A stretch of DNA of 64,000 bases, from contig NC_053044.1 of NCBI RefSeq assembly GCF_003473485.1, forward strand, positions 4,352,501 to 4,416,500, read 5' to 3'. This document shows, in pieces, positions 37,046-48,215 of the stretch (its first letter is position 1; each line of letters starts with the position of its first letter). The notes beneath the pieces were generated by a model. The model had not been told where the DNA came from, did no database searches, and saw only the letters and a list, made by a program, of their open reading frames with translations. The position numbers and the translations under genes are program-made. The DNA comes from Medicago truncatula (lineage: Eukaryota > Streptophyta > Magnoliopsida > Fabales > Fabaceae).

Positions 37046-38837
37046 TATATTTTGAAAAAAAAATATTTCGAACCCTGCAGTAACTTTCCCCTTCAAGACC
37101 TATTGATAAAAACATAACTTGAATTGTGAAATATAAGCAACGCAAATTCTAGTAATCCTCGTAGAACCAACTGAACAAGTTTGTGGGTTGTGTCAAACAA
37201 CAATGACATTATCAATCAATCCAATAACTTAAAACTAACCACAACTACTTTTTTTTCTCCTAAAACTCCATCTTTATTTTTTACAACAAACTCTTTCTCA
37301 ATAACAATAACAAAAACAAAAACTACAGTTGATGTAGTATTACACTAGAGCAGACCAAAAAAAGGCGCAATTTCTCAAAGGTTTACACTAATAGATATTT
37401 GAAAATAAGTTATAAATGTTGGACTGCACACTTCAGTCTTAGGGGGGTTGTATTCCAGGAGACTTCTCCTTGTCGATACTTGAATATGAAATCATAAAAA
37501 TGTTTAAAAGATTAAATTAAAAGTGAAACAAGATATATGCATTATTAAAGATGCCCAATTATATATCAATTATATCTACAATATCATTTCACGCCAAATC
37601 AAATAATGAGGTTAAATTAAACATACACACCCTAAACCAGAAATAACTTATTTCATATATGCACTCAACACAAATCAAAAGCTCAAATCAATTGATTTTA
37701 CAAATAGGGGAAGGATCAAATGTTACAGCTCACTTGAAAACCCTTTAGTTCACCCTTAGAGAAGCATCCGCCTTGATTGCATTTCACAAAATACATATAA
37801 TCAGTAGGTTGAAGACCAAATCCGAGGTTGCCCTCAATGTATGTCGTCCAACTCAATACTTATAATTAGCTTGCGATGGAAAACTTCAATAGCATCTAGG
37901 CCATTAACAACCTACCATTTTTTTTAATCACTACATTGAAAAAACAAGAAAAGTAATGAGAACAAAGTACATGATCAAAGCTTTGCAATACAACCTTGTG
38001 TTCATAAGGATGGAGACTCAGAGCACCTTGTAGGAAAAACAAGATCAATCTAAACCCTAATGGCCATGTACTTCTCATGATAATTAATATTGTAATTCAT
38101 TTTAAATGGAAAATAAATCATGTTAAAGAATAAAAAGATGAAAATAAATTAGATAATGAAAAATTCTCACTTTGCAAAGCTGCCTTTGCTGCCTAGAAAA
38201 TAAAATGATACAATAATCTTGAATCTAAGTCATTCATATAGCAACCATAAAGCAACACAATTAAACTTGAGGGATTTGAGGCCTTAGTATTTATCCTTAT
38301 TTCAGTTATTACCTAAAAAAACAAATCATACCTTGAGATAACACATGTACCCTCTCTTGATCTACACAATACAAATCATGAAGCTACATATGACAATGAA
38401 CCATAATAACATCTTTTCTACATATCATAAACTGAAATAATTACATCTAGGAAAATAGTGGGTTTGTGAGGAGTTTACATTTGAATTTACTTAATAGGGA
38501 TTCTTAGTTCTGACACATGAACAGACACACACCAATTATTCCCCTCTGACTTCATACCGTGAAGGCCATTTGTGAGGGGGGTTATCATTTGAATTTTGTT
38601 ATAGGCAAATGAAAGACTTACAAACGAGGCGCCAACAATGTCCAAAATAGTACCACTGTAATGTATAAAAGAGACACGCATCTAAGGCCTCGGGAAGTGC
38701 AGATCAGAAGGAAACTTTAAAGGAAAAAAATTGATTTTCATTTTCTTGTTATAAATAAGAAGTATTCAAAACTTCTTTCAAGTCATAATGTAGTGAAAAT
38801 ATTTAGTTGTTTCCTTACATCAATGTCAACAATATAG
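37046..38837. other. Unassigned DNA, possibly the interior of the CACTA element
   Basis: No supported gene. On the minus strand 37855-37716 reads TYIEGNLGFGLQPTDYMYFV, then KCNQGGCFSKGELKGFQVSC and a stop, preceded by an AG. This looks like a real terminal exon of an unrecognised protein, perhaps captured by the element. 38681-38487 on the minus strand is another open stretch I do not recognise. Confidence 0.35.
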
Positions 38838-39800
38838 GGTTGAAAACAGAGATCGGGAAGTCGCCCTATGGTGAAATCGTAGAAAATCTGCGATTTCTGA
38901 TATTTGTCGAGCACGCACGGTCGTGCGCCTTATAGGCACGATCTGTGCACATGTTTTTGCCATATTTTCTTTTTCTTATTGTTTTGGAGGCGCAAGATCA
39001 GGCAGCGAGGGAGCACGGTCGTACACCCTTCTAGACTTTGAAACCTCACTTTCCTTCATTAAATTAGTTTCAAAAGTGACAATTGGGGTCTCGTAACAAT
39101 ATTCTTAGGCGAGGGAAGTTTATTTAAGTGTATTAAAGGTTATTCTCTTAAAGTAATAATAATATTTCTCTTTGTTTAAAAATAAAATAAAATAATGAGG
39201 TTAAGATAATCGTTGAATAAAGGAGTGCAAGATTAAAGAAACAAGGAATAAGGCGAGGTCATTTAAGAGAATTGATGATGCGAAAGGTATTAATAATAAT
39301 TGTGAGGAAAAGGCCTTATTAAGTTAAAAATAAAGAAGTGATTCTTAGGTGAGGGTGGTATATATAGGTGTCTTTAGAAATATTACCTTTAAAGTGAAGG
39401 TGAATTTAAGATTAGGATTAACTAGAGAAGGACCAAAGGAGATGTCTATAGAAATAATATCTTTAGATATTTAGGGTTAAAAACTAACGAAGATGACCAA
39501 AATAGGTAGTGACAGAATACATAAGGGACCAATTTTGAGATGTTATTTTGTTATGGAATCATTGTGAAAAAAAAATTAAGTTAAAGGACCAGAATCAACT
39601 AAACCTATAATGGAAGGTTAATTTTATTGTTTCATAAGTTCATTTACTTAATTTATTGTAAAAATATGATAAGAAAAAGTTGCATATAAAGCATATTATT
39701 TCCGGTTACTTATACGGTCGTAGGTAAAACTATTTATCAGGTCTCAGTAGGCTCTGTACCTACGGCAAGCATCTAAGACAAAAATAGTTTGTTCTATGAA
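38838..39800. repeat. LTR-like block duplicated at 51065-55165
   Basis: Begins GAAAACAGAGATCGGGAAGT, contains GCACGCACGGTCGTGCGCC, and ends in TACGGTCGTAGGTAAAAC...CTGTACCTACGG. The same order of words is found at 51070-51671 and 54828-55165, where a complete CACTA element separates the halves. An indel of roughly 38 bp near 39160 distinguishes them. Probably part of a gypsy-type LTR fused to a CACTA end. Confidence 0.7.
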
Positions 39801-39975
39801 CAACATTTCCGTAACTATAACCAATAGTGACATAAAAGTTCCATAGGTAAAACCATAGTATTGACTAGCAAAAAAACTGCCGTAGGTATAGGTTTTTCGT
39901 GCTACGCCTACGACTAAACGACATTTACCTACGGTTTTTTGCTGTCATTGAGTGTCAAGTTTCTTGTAGTCTATT
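39801..39975. mobile_element. CACTA transposon end (family 3)
   Basis: The complement of the right border reads ACTACAAGAAACTTGACAC, and the interior holds inverted and direct copies of ACCTACGG/CCGTAGGT. A terminal CA appears mutated. No transposase is nearby. Confidence 0.55.
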
Positions 39976-40204
39976 TGCTAGCCAAAGCATGCTGGTTGCT
40001 GTTAATTTTTTAATTCATTACATGTAAATTTGATTATTTATAAATTTATATAATCAATATTATCCATAGGTCCACATTAAACAAAACAACATATACTAAT
40101 TATTTTTGCTAATCCAGAACAAGCCTTTAATTTCCCACGACATCCAACCTGCTCTCTGACCCAACCTCCCATTGGTTTGCTAAGCATAATTGGTAAGTTC
40201 CCGA
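39976..40204. other. 3' flank of the small peptide gene
   Basis: No gene. It would include the 3' untranslated region of the minus-strand gene at 40205-40701. Confidence 0.3.
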
Positions 40205-40701
40205 TCATCCATGAAGAGGAACATAATTGTGGCCATGTGCTACATCATCAGTAACGTAAAGGAAGCTTCCATCTAAGTTAAAAAAACAAAAGAAAAAAAA
40301 ACGACAGTATAGTGGAATGAGTTAGTAATAGTAATGCATAAATTTATAAATAAAATAAACTAATGAAATAAACGATTCAAGAACTGATTGAATAATGATG
40401 GACTCATACGTTATACTAAATTATTTTTGTACACTCATATAGAATGAAAATGAAATATATTAAATGCGTGGTTGGATATTTAAGGTGTGGAAATATAAAT
40501 ACTTTTATTTATTTACTTATTTATTTATTGCTACATCAAAAAAATTAGAACAATTTTAAGGTTTTAATTATTTGTTGTAAGGATGCAAGGTCACTTACGT
40601 GCTTTACGATTCCAGAAGTGCTTTGCTGTTGCCAATTTTATTGAAAAGAGAAGCATAAATAGCAAAGATAGACTCAAGATAAGCTTTTTAGAATAAGCCA
40701 T
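40205..40701 (-). CDS. Candidate two-exon gene for a 56-aa secreted peptide
   Basis: Not recognised. Exon 1 is 40701-40599 and exon 2 40272-40205, joined by a GT-AG intron (donor C|GTAAGTG, acceptor CTTAG|A) that leaves the frame open: 171 nt, 56 aa. Residues 1-26 are a clear signal peptide: basic MAYSKK, then a Leu-rich core ending KLATA. The mature part would be about 30 residues, rich in His, Asp and aromatic residues (KHFWNRKAHGSF, then DDVAHGHNYVPLHG), with no cysteine, so it is not an NCR or defensin peptide. A TATATATA box lies at 40765-40772, about 65 bp upstream of the ATG on the same strand. Alternatives are a truncated member of a longer secreted family, if the stop in exon 2 is a mutation, or a chance ORF. 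The combination of TATA box, signal peptide and clean splice sites argues for a real gene. Confidence 0.5.
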
Positions 40702-40764
40702 CTTTAACATAATTTGTAGAAGCTAGAGCATATATTCGTGAAATGCGTGCGGAATGGATGGAAA

Positions 40765-40772
40765 TATATATA
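40765..40772 (-). promoter_or_regulatory. TATA box of the small peptide gene
   Basis: TATATATA on the minus strand, 64-71 bp before the ATG at 40701, a normal plant distance for a short leader. Confidence 0.45.
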
Positions 40773-40779
40773 GACCTAG

Positions 40780-42695
40780 CTAGAGAGAGAAATCTCCCTC
40801 AAGAAATATCTAAAGAAGACTATTCTCATAATAGTTCACCTTATTAATAGAAGTAGGTTTTAAAGTCGTCTATGTGTTAATGGTGTATTTCTTTTATAAT
40901 GACTTCATTTTGTTAGATTTCATTTCATCAGATAAAGTGATATCATATTTGTAATCTGATTGGATGATTGTGTAATAAAGTTTTACACTGCATGAGCTTA
41001 GTCTTTAGGGTGCAACATTCAGGGTTCCCTAAACTATGTGAACCAATCCACTCTATAGTTCTAGTTTGATAAGCCAAACAATTGTTAGAAAAATAGTTTA
41101 AAATTGTAAATTGGTCCAAAATTGGTTTGGATCCACTTAAAAACCCGGTGTATAGATAGTGAAATGTTAACAAGTGTCCATGTGACACTTTTTATGAACC
41201 ATAAATGGTATGTATTTATAAAACACGTGTATTCAATGTATTAAAAATTGAAATATTTGACTTTTTAAAAAAACAATTATTTTGAAATGCTTAAAGAGTA
41301 TCCTCGTTAACAAAGCACTCCCTAACATTTCCCGATATAAATTCAATATTTTTTTAGGGAAAAATAAATTCAATATTATTAATTCAGTTTAAAAACCATG
41401 CATTGCTAATATAAAACTTTATTATGTTGTCAGCTAAGTGGTTAGGGCTTGATTTTGTTAGTTTAAAGGATATAGTTCAAATTCCACCTTAGAGAAATGT
41501 AATAAAGACTTTAGTGTCACTATTATTAAAACAATTTCTTCTTCCTCCAATTTTCTTTTATAAAAAACTAAAAAATTAAAATTAAAATAGAATAGTCTAA
41601 ATTTGTGTAAGGTCAAAGTTATCATACTACATATAATTCTCTATTTCTCACGTTGGTTGATACTCTTCACTTCTTAGTAGGCATTGTCAAAGGAAATTTC
41701 CTTCTGCAATACATCAAAGTAATTGTCAATGACTTTTGTAGTCTAGAAATTTAAAAGAATGACTTTTGAAGTAAAGACTTTTGAAGTGTAGGACATATCA
41801 CATAGCAAATTGATCATTAATATTGATGTAAATGATTTATATGAGCTAAAGTACTTACCTCAAATGTTATAATCGATGATTTTAACTCCATGAAACAACG
41901 ACGATGAAAACCTCAGAAGTAAATGTTAATTTCTTGCATATATTGTGTATTTGAAAATTTATTTTTTCCGTACTTGATTATACTTTCAAATTTTATCCAC
42001 CCTAAAGTTAATTTCTGGTTTCATCCCTAAGAGAGAACTCTAAATTGGTTCAGCAAACCATCTAAAAAGTGTTCTTTAAAACAAAACATAAGGGTTTTGT
42101 TAGGACTTAAGCCCATAAGGAGAGAGCTCAACCCTAGTTGGGAGAACCTCATGGCTTAAGTATCACATCAAGCACTTTGATCTACTCGATGTGGGACTCC
42201 TAACATTGTCACACTCTTTAAGAGTCGACGTCCACGATAGTTTTCACTCTATCGGCACTAACCTGATAGTATCCCTTTCCTTTTTGACAGCTTCACTCAC
42301 CTATCAATATTCAGTAGAACACCCGAAATCAGCCTATAGGTAGCTCTTTCCGTGATCCAACTCTCAATGAAAGCACCAAGAATTCTGCTCTTTACCCAAT
42401 AAAAATTGCTTCACTCACCTATCAAAACTCATCTGTTTTTCCTGGTTTTTTCTGGTTGGTTCGTCATTTTTTGAAGTTGATGATAGGGCTTACCGTGAGT
42501 TAGCTCACGCTAGTTGTATGGGTTGCGTGAGTTAACTCAAGCAGAAAGTTAACACTAAAGTTATCACTACTGGATGCTCGGTTTTTTAATTTTTGCGCCA
42601 CTTTTTTCCTTTGTTTGCTTGCTGCACAAGTTATTTATTTATTTTTTCCATGTTATTTTTTTATTCAATAAAGATAGAGTGATATCGTTGAAAAT
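40780..42695. other. Intergenic, no gene seen
   Basis: AT-rich DNA. 42095-42300 (GGACTTAAGCCCATAAGG ... GATGTGGGACTCCTAACA) looks like a repeat fragment with no visible borders. Short ORFs here are chance. Confidence 0.4.
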
Positions 42696-45253
42696 ATGGC
42701 GGATGATGGCGTTGAACCGAAACCGGACAAAATTTAAGCTTTCGGCGTAGGAGTAGGTTCCGACGTATCATCCGGCGATGTCAAACCAACCAAAGATGTG
42801 AAGTTTAAAGTGAAAATTTCCTTTAAAGCTCACACTGGTCACAACCAAGGAAAACGAAAACCAGTACCTACCGGTCATTTTTTACAACAAATGAAAGATG
42901 GAGAGATCTAGAAGAATTACTTGGTTGGGTTCGTCGACAAGCGGTAAGGGCTGGATTTACTATTTCTATGGATAAATATAGTTTAATAAGGCCATACTTA
43001 TCCCCGTGAGCTTAGCTCAGTTGGTAGGGATATTGCATATTATTTGCAGGAGTCGGGGTTCGAACCTCGGACACTCCACTTCTCCACAATTAAATTGTGT
43101 GAGCTCTAGCCACTAGGCTACTTGACCAAAATAAAAAATAAAAAATAAATAAATAAGGCCATACTTGACGATGCAATGTGAAAGGAGTGGTGAATACAAG
43201 CCACCTAAGAATTGTGAATGTCCGTTTAGGTTGAAATGCTTCTTTAAGAAGAATACACAAGATTGGTGGATTGAAATGCTTTGTGGAATTCACAACCATG
43301 AGTTGGCGCCAAAGTTAACCATGAGTTATTGACATGGTAGAGATTTTGGCGGCGCCTAGGAATATTCTCACGGATTTGAAGGAAAAAAACAAAGAAAGTG
43401 TGACAATCATCAAGCAAGTTACAATGTGTGAACTAGATGGTGCAAGGGGAAAAGAGAGGACAAGACAGAGATGCAATACTTGATTTCAAATTTGGAGAAG
43501 CATAAATACGTCTATTTCACAAGATAAAATAGTGAGGAAATCACTCTTGAAGACTTATTTTTTGCTCATCCGGAGTCAATTAATATTCTTTACACTTTTC
43601 CCATTGTTTATGTCATGGACTCCACATACAAAATCAATACCTACCGAATGTCGTCATTTGAGATCGTTGGTGTTACCTCTACCAAAATGACGTATTCGGT
43701 TGCATTTGCCTTTCTTTCCTTTGAACAAGAGAATAAATTTACTTGGGTACTTGAGATGTTGGTTGGTGTTTTGACCTCAAAACTCAACATGCCTAAGGTG
43801 GTTGTAACTGATAGGGACACCGCTTTGATGAATGTCGCTGCCAATGTTCTCCTTGAAACAGACCATATACTTTGCTATTTTCATATTGAGAAGAATGTCA
43901 AAGCTAAGTCCATCACGAATTGTAGAGTCAAAGCGAAGCCTACGGATGCAAAATTTGTTGACAAAGATGTGAAGGAAGCAAATGATGAGAAACATTTTGA
44001 TCTTGTTAAGAAAATAATGAGGGCTTGGAGAGAAGTGGTTAACTCTCCTACGGAGGATTCATATGCAAGTGCATAATAGGAGGTATGTGAACCATTTCCA
44101 TTGTTTGTTAAATATGTTGAAACCACAGTTTTGCCCGTTAAAAAGCATTTTAAGAGGGCATGGACGAATAAATTCTTGCATCTAGGGTATAGAACCACCA
44201 ACATTGTTGAATCAACTAATGCACAATTGAAAAGATATTTGAGGAGTAGTGTGTGAGATTTGGCATCATGTTGGGATGAAATTGACTAAATGTTGAAAAA
44301 CCAATTAGGTGAGATACAAGGAAGTTTTGGGAGGAGCATAACTGTCATGCTACACAAATACAAAAAAGACAAATTATTCTCTGAGTTGGAGGGGTATGTC
44401 TCTAGAGCCGCTTTGGGTTTTATCCATGAAGAATTACAACGCTCTAGGACATTCGGCTTTGCTAAAGGAGATTGTGGTTGTGTGAAAATGACACATACGG
44501 GTTGCCTTGTGCTTGTATTATTGCTGAGAAGAGAAAGAAAAAATTGTCTATTCTTTTGGATGAAATACACCTTCATTGGCAAAGGTTAAGGGTAATTGGA
44601 GAAGAGGTTGATGCATATTTTTCCGTTATGGAGGAATGGAACGCCATTCAAGAACGTCTCAAGAGGGCCCCTTACAAGCTGAAACTACACATCAAAGAAA
44701 AGTTGCGGAAACTCGTATTTCTGGAGGACACAATGTTGAATCCACCTCCGAGAAAAGTGGTAACCAAGAGAGCACCTAAAAGGGCGAAGTCTACACCGAA
44801 AACGAGTTCCACGGGTTGAATCCCCTCTAGTTGGGATACTATTGTTTCTCAAAATCCTGATAGTCAATGCTCACAAGCTAAGAGTAATGTTCCAAAGAGT
44901 AAAGGTGCTAGTCTTGGAGCTTGCTCCAATTCACAAGCTTCAACGCCTACTCCCAAACCTTATTTGAATATATCATACATTTCACAAATTCCAATGATCA
45001 TGAGACCTTACATTGAAGACATTGTGAATGTTAAGAGGGATGGTAATTGTGGATTCTAGGTCAGAGCTAGGCACTTGGAAATGGACGAGGATAGTCATGC
45101 TTTGGTTCGTCATGCACTTATTAATGAGTTCAAAAATCATAAGAGTGACTATTTTCCGATATATGGTACCAAGACGCGTTTTAAACTTATCTTGGATGGT
45201 TTAATCCCTCCAACAAGTATAAGTGGTATTGCGCCGCAAGATAAGTGGTTGAC
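42696..45253 (+). pseudogene. MULE transposase with a C-terminal OTU protease domain, decayed
   Basis: From an ATG at 42696 the reading follows a FAR1/MuDR-like transposase: KFKVKISFKAHTGH, QCERSGEYKPPKNCECPFRL (43166-43230), an SDH..-like GIHNHELAP, then the DDE core at 43610-44070 with MDSTYKINTYRM, VVTDRDTALMNVA and CYFHIEKNVK. IVESTNAQLKRYL follows, then TFGFAKGDCGCVKMTHTGCL and a frameshift into YGLPCACIIAEKRKKK (SWIM region). The C-terminus carries YIEDIVNVKRDGNCGF and a YFPIYGTKTRFK-GLIPPTSIS-GIAPQDKWLT segment resembling an OTU cysteine protease, with its catalytic DGNC. Stops (for example 44074, 44257 and after GF at 45057) and frameshifts kill it. A SINE lies inside. The 3' end is fused to the LINE tail. 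Confidence 0.82.
43000..43151 (+). mobile_element. Au-like tRNA-derived SINE, 152 bp
   Basis: It starts ATCCCCGTGAGCTTAGCTC. Pol III box A (TTAGCTCAGTTGGTA) is at about 43012-43026 and box B (GGTTCGAACC) at 43057-43066. The tail is AAAATAAAAAATAAA. A perfect 15-bp duplication AATAAGGCCATACTT flanks it (42985-42999, 43152-43166). Removing it restores the MULE frame (LIRPYL-TMQCERS). Confidence 0.93.
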
Positions 45254-45728
45254 CAAGAAGCAAAATATTACTGCTGTTAACCCATGAAGTGTTCTTATTG
45301 GAAGGCAATGCAAGAAAAAAAGAACTAGAAGTCTCAAAGAAGCTAAACCAACCAGAACAGCATAGGCAAGCTTGTTTGTAAAATTACCACCCACAGAAGA
45401 GTTCCATTTTAAAGTGTTAGGATCACAATAAGCAGAAGTTGATGCATGCTAGTAGGAATGTGGAGCAGCTCCACTATATAGGTCTATCAGGAGAACACAC
45501 CACTTCTCCACATACTTTTGTTTTGCCTTTCCTTGATAGAGATAGGCTAGTTTTATTGTTTAGCTAGGGAATTGAAGTAAGTGGCAGTAGAATAGATGGT
45601 TTGCCATCTATGCTTCTCACCCTTTTCTTTTATCACAGACATTTTGGTCTCTATTTTTAGACTCTCATTTGTAATAGGGTGCAGGCCCACTCCTGCTTTT
45701 TTTAATGCATTTTTAGCCTTAAAAAAAA
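45254..45728 (+). mobile_element. LINE 3' tail, second copy
   Basis: Near-identical to 16150-16648 and ending in the same TTTTTAGCCTTAAAAAAAA. Its left border is a direct fusion to the MULE-OTU pseudogene: the shared word AAGAAGCAAAATATTAC sits exactly at the junction. Confidence 0.75.
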
Positions 45729-45948
45729 TGGTTAACACCAAATGACCGATGATGAAAAACTCGTATACTTTTTCATGCCAAATGCCACCATAACTAATAC
45801 ATGTGATACATTCTTAGTTTAAATTGATTATATTACTAATTCACATGCAAGTTGGAAGGATGTAAATAAAAGATGATGTTTTAGAAATGGTACAAATGCC
45901 AATAGTTTATGTTGTGCACTACTAAGAAGATAGCAAAACACTACCACT
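45729..45948. repeat. Unit-specific segment, E copy
   Basis: Collinear, same orientation, with 16665-16850. No gene. Confidence 0.6.
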
Positions 45949-46265
45949 ACAAGAAACTCTCAATTTTCCTGCGGAGTTTGGTGAAATTTTCGCAGAAAAC
46001 CCGTTTCCTGCAGATGTTGCCAAGAATTTAGGTTCCCAGGTATAACCTTTATGGATAATTGTTTCCTTAGAATTTTAGAACTGCAGGAAAAGTAAAACAT
46101 ATCCGCAGGATAGCATTGGTCAAAGTTGTGGGAGTTACCCTGCCCGTGAATGTTTCCTGTGAATATATTCCGCAGTAAATGTCGCAGGTAATTCCGCAGC
46201 AAAGCGGTTGTCACAGTTAAATCCTGAGGAAATTATAACTATCGCAGGAAGATCCCCATGAATTT
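45949..46265. mobile_element. CACTA transposon end (family 1, E unit)
   Basis: Starts CACTACAAGAAACTCTCAA, followed by repeated TTCCTGCGGA/TCCGCAGGA words. Same insertion as at 16855-17200, with a better preserved terminus. Confidence 0.7.
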
Positions 46266-47603
46266 ACTAGAATTATGGCAATGCAATGATTATTTTTTTC
46301 TGAATGCCAAAGGGCATAGTAAAAATCAATTTTGATAATTTGTTTGACAAAGATATTTATTGGAAAGAGTCAAGAAACTAAGGTAAAATAATCGAACTTG
46401 ATCCATACCCTTGAATTATGTAGCATATATTTATGGTAAATTTTCACAATTCGTCTTTTAACTTAATTTTATTTAACACTTTCATCTTTTATTTTTTCCT
46501 TCTTGATTTAACTCTTTAATTTGTCTGAAGGATCTAAATTATCCCACCCAAATTAGTAGCAGGGAGAATCGAATCTAAGTCCTTGAAGATGAACACACTC
46601 CGAGACCAAATACCATCAGGCCAACGCAGTTGTGTTCGATTAAACTCTTTCTGTTATAAATTGTCAAAATAGTATCCTACTCTTTTACAATACTTTTTCA
46701 ACAAAATATGAGTTTTTAGGTTTGTATGATGAAGATTTGCGTTCGTTTATGAGTTTCATTAGTTGCTTATGAGTTTTCTTTATGAGTGTTTGATTTTTTT
46801 TCCACTGCCACTTAGCAGTAACTAATTTATGTCGGAGAACATGTGTGAAATACAATATAAGTTCTCTCCTCTCATCCAATTTTTTTCTATACGTATGAAC
46901 CAGAATTCGAACCCCTAATCACATGCCTAAGGAGTTCAAGCCCCTACCACCTGGTGTTATTGAAAATTATAAGAATTATATATTTTCAATAACTTTGTAT
47001 TGTTATAGATTTTCTCTTTTCGGGGTGGAGAAGCTAAGTCAAGCAGTAAAGAAATAAATAATAATAAAATGAAGATTTTTTTTGGTAAAGGAAAATTAAG
47101 CATTTTGTAGAGTTTGATTGATACGGTTTCATCAATTCCCCTTTGTGGAGTATATGTTTTTGGACATAAGGTAGAGAGAGTATATGTTTTTGGTTTATTG
47201 AACACTTTTGCTGCTATACATATTTCATTGGACGATTTTAACAATAGAAATATTCACCATTTTCCTTTTGAAATTTTGCATCTGTACAAAATTTCCCGAT
47301 ACATAGAAAGAACACAAGTTAAGTGTATATCCTTCACACGCTACCTATCATAATAGAAAAGTAATTCATATTTTGTCTTAATAGATGTATTAGGCCATGA
47401 AGGTACATGCAAAGAATAGAGAATAAATTCATGTTATTAATTAATTAGACTTTTATTCATATACTCAACAATTAATCTATGCAAAGCATGGTACGTAACA
47501 TGATCAGTCCTATATATAAATACCTTGCATGGCAACGAACAGCAAAATCACAATATATCTACATCCTCTTATACATATAATTCATAATAATTAATTAACA
47601 ACC
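46266..47603 (+). promoter_or_regulatory. Upstream region of copy E, duplicated with B
   Basis: No gene. The TATA box TATATATAAATA is at 47511-47522 and the single right arm AAAATTTCCC at 47288-47297. It matches the B promoter over more than 1 kb. Confidence 0.6.
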
Positions 47604-48215
47604 ATGTCAACTAGATCCCTCACTATATTCATCATTGCTCATGTGTGGCTCTTTATGATCACAACATCAGTAGCACAAATTGTCATAGACACAAGTGGCG
47701 AACCCGTTGAGGACGATGAGGAATACTTCATCAGGCCTGCTATCACAGGCAATGGAGGAGGTTCCATTTTGGTTACCAGAAATGGGCCATGCCCTTTGCA
47801 CGTTGGTCTTGGCAACAGTGAAGGGACTCTTGGACTTGCTGTGAAATTCACTCCTTTCGCTCCTCGTCATGATGATGATGATGATGATGTGAGGCTTAAC
47901 AGAGACTTGAGAGTAACATTCCAAGGTTTCACAGGTTGTGGGCAGTCGACAGATTGGAGGTTGGGTGAGAAGGACGCAACGAGTGGACGGAGGCTGATTG
48001 TTACTGGAAGAGATAATGGTGCAGGATCACATGGTAACTTTTTTAAGATTGTGCAGACCCAATCTAGTGGTATCTATAACATCCAATGGTGCCCAACAGA
48101 GGCGTGCCCTAGTTGTAAGGTTCAATGTGGGACTGTTGGTGTTATTCGTGAGAATGGCAAGATTCTTTTGGCGCTTGATGGTGGTGCCCTTCCCGTCGTG
48201 TTCCAGAAAGAATGA
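47604..48215 (+). CDS. Kunitz-type protease inhibitor, copy E (mosaic)
   Basis: Intact, intronless, 203 aa, with the same signal peptide, six cysteines, Arg88 and Asp6 tract. It combines B-type Thr3/Ser5, A/D-type Gly61 and C-type Leu78 with private changes Lys148, Ser154 and Ser155. Nucleotide markers agree: B-like promoter and 5' end, A/D-like around 47730-47790 (GGCCTGCTATCACAGGCAAT), C-like around 47820-48000 (GGGACTCTTGGACTTGCT, GGACGG), B-like again from about 48166 (GGCGCTTGATGG). The simplest reading is gene conversion among array members. Function as for A. It is the most diverged copy in the C-terminal half, near the beta-trefoil loop before the cysteine cluster. Confidence 0.95.
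   Translation: MSTRSLTIFIIAHVWLFMITTSVAQIVIDTSGEPVEDDEEYFIRPAITGNGGGSILVTRNGPCPLHVGLGNSEGTLGLAVKFTPFAPRHDDDDDDVRLNRDLRVTFQGFTGCGQSTDWRLGEKDATSGRRLIVTGRDNGAGSHGNFFKIVQTQSSGIYNIQWCPTEACPSCKVQCGTVGVIRENGKILLALDGGALPVVFQKE

Noticed and set aside
43000..43080. Functional tRNA gene
   Set aside because: Box A and B are present, but the cloverleaf acceptor pairing is not, and there is an A-rich tail with a 15-bp duplication: it is a SINE.
44286..44582. Minus-strand ORF
   Set aside because: Antisense shadow of the MULE pseudogene.
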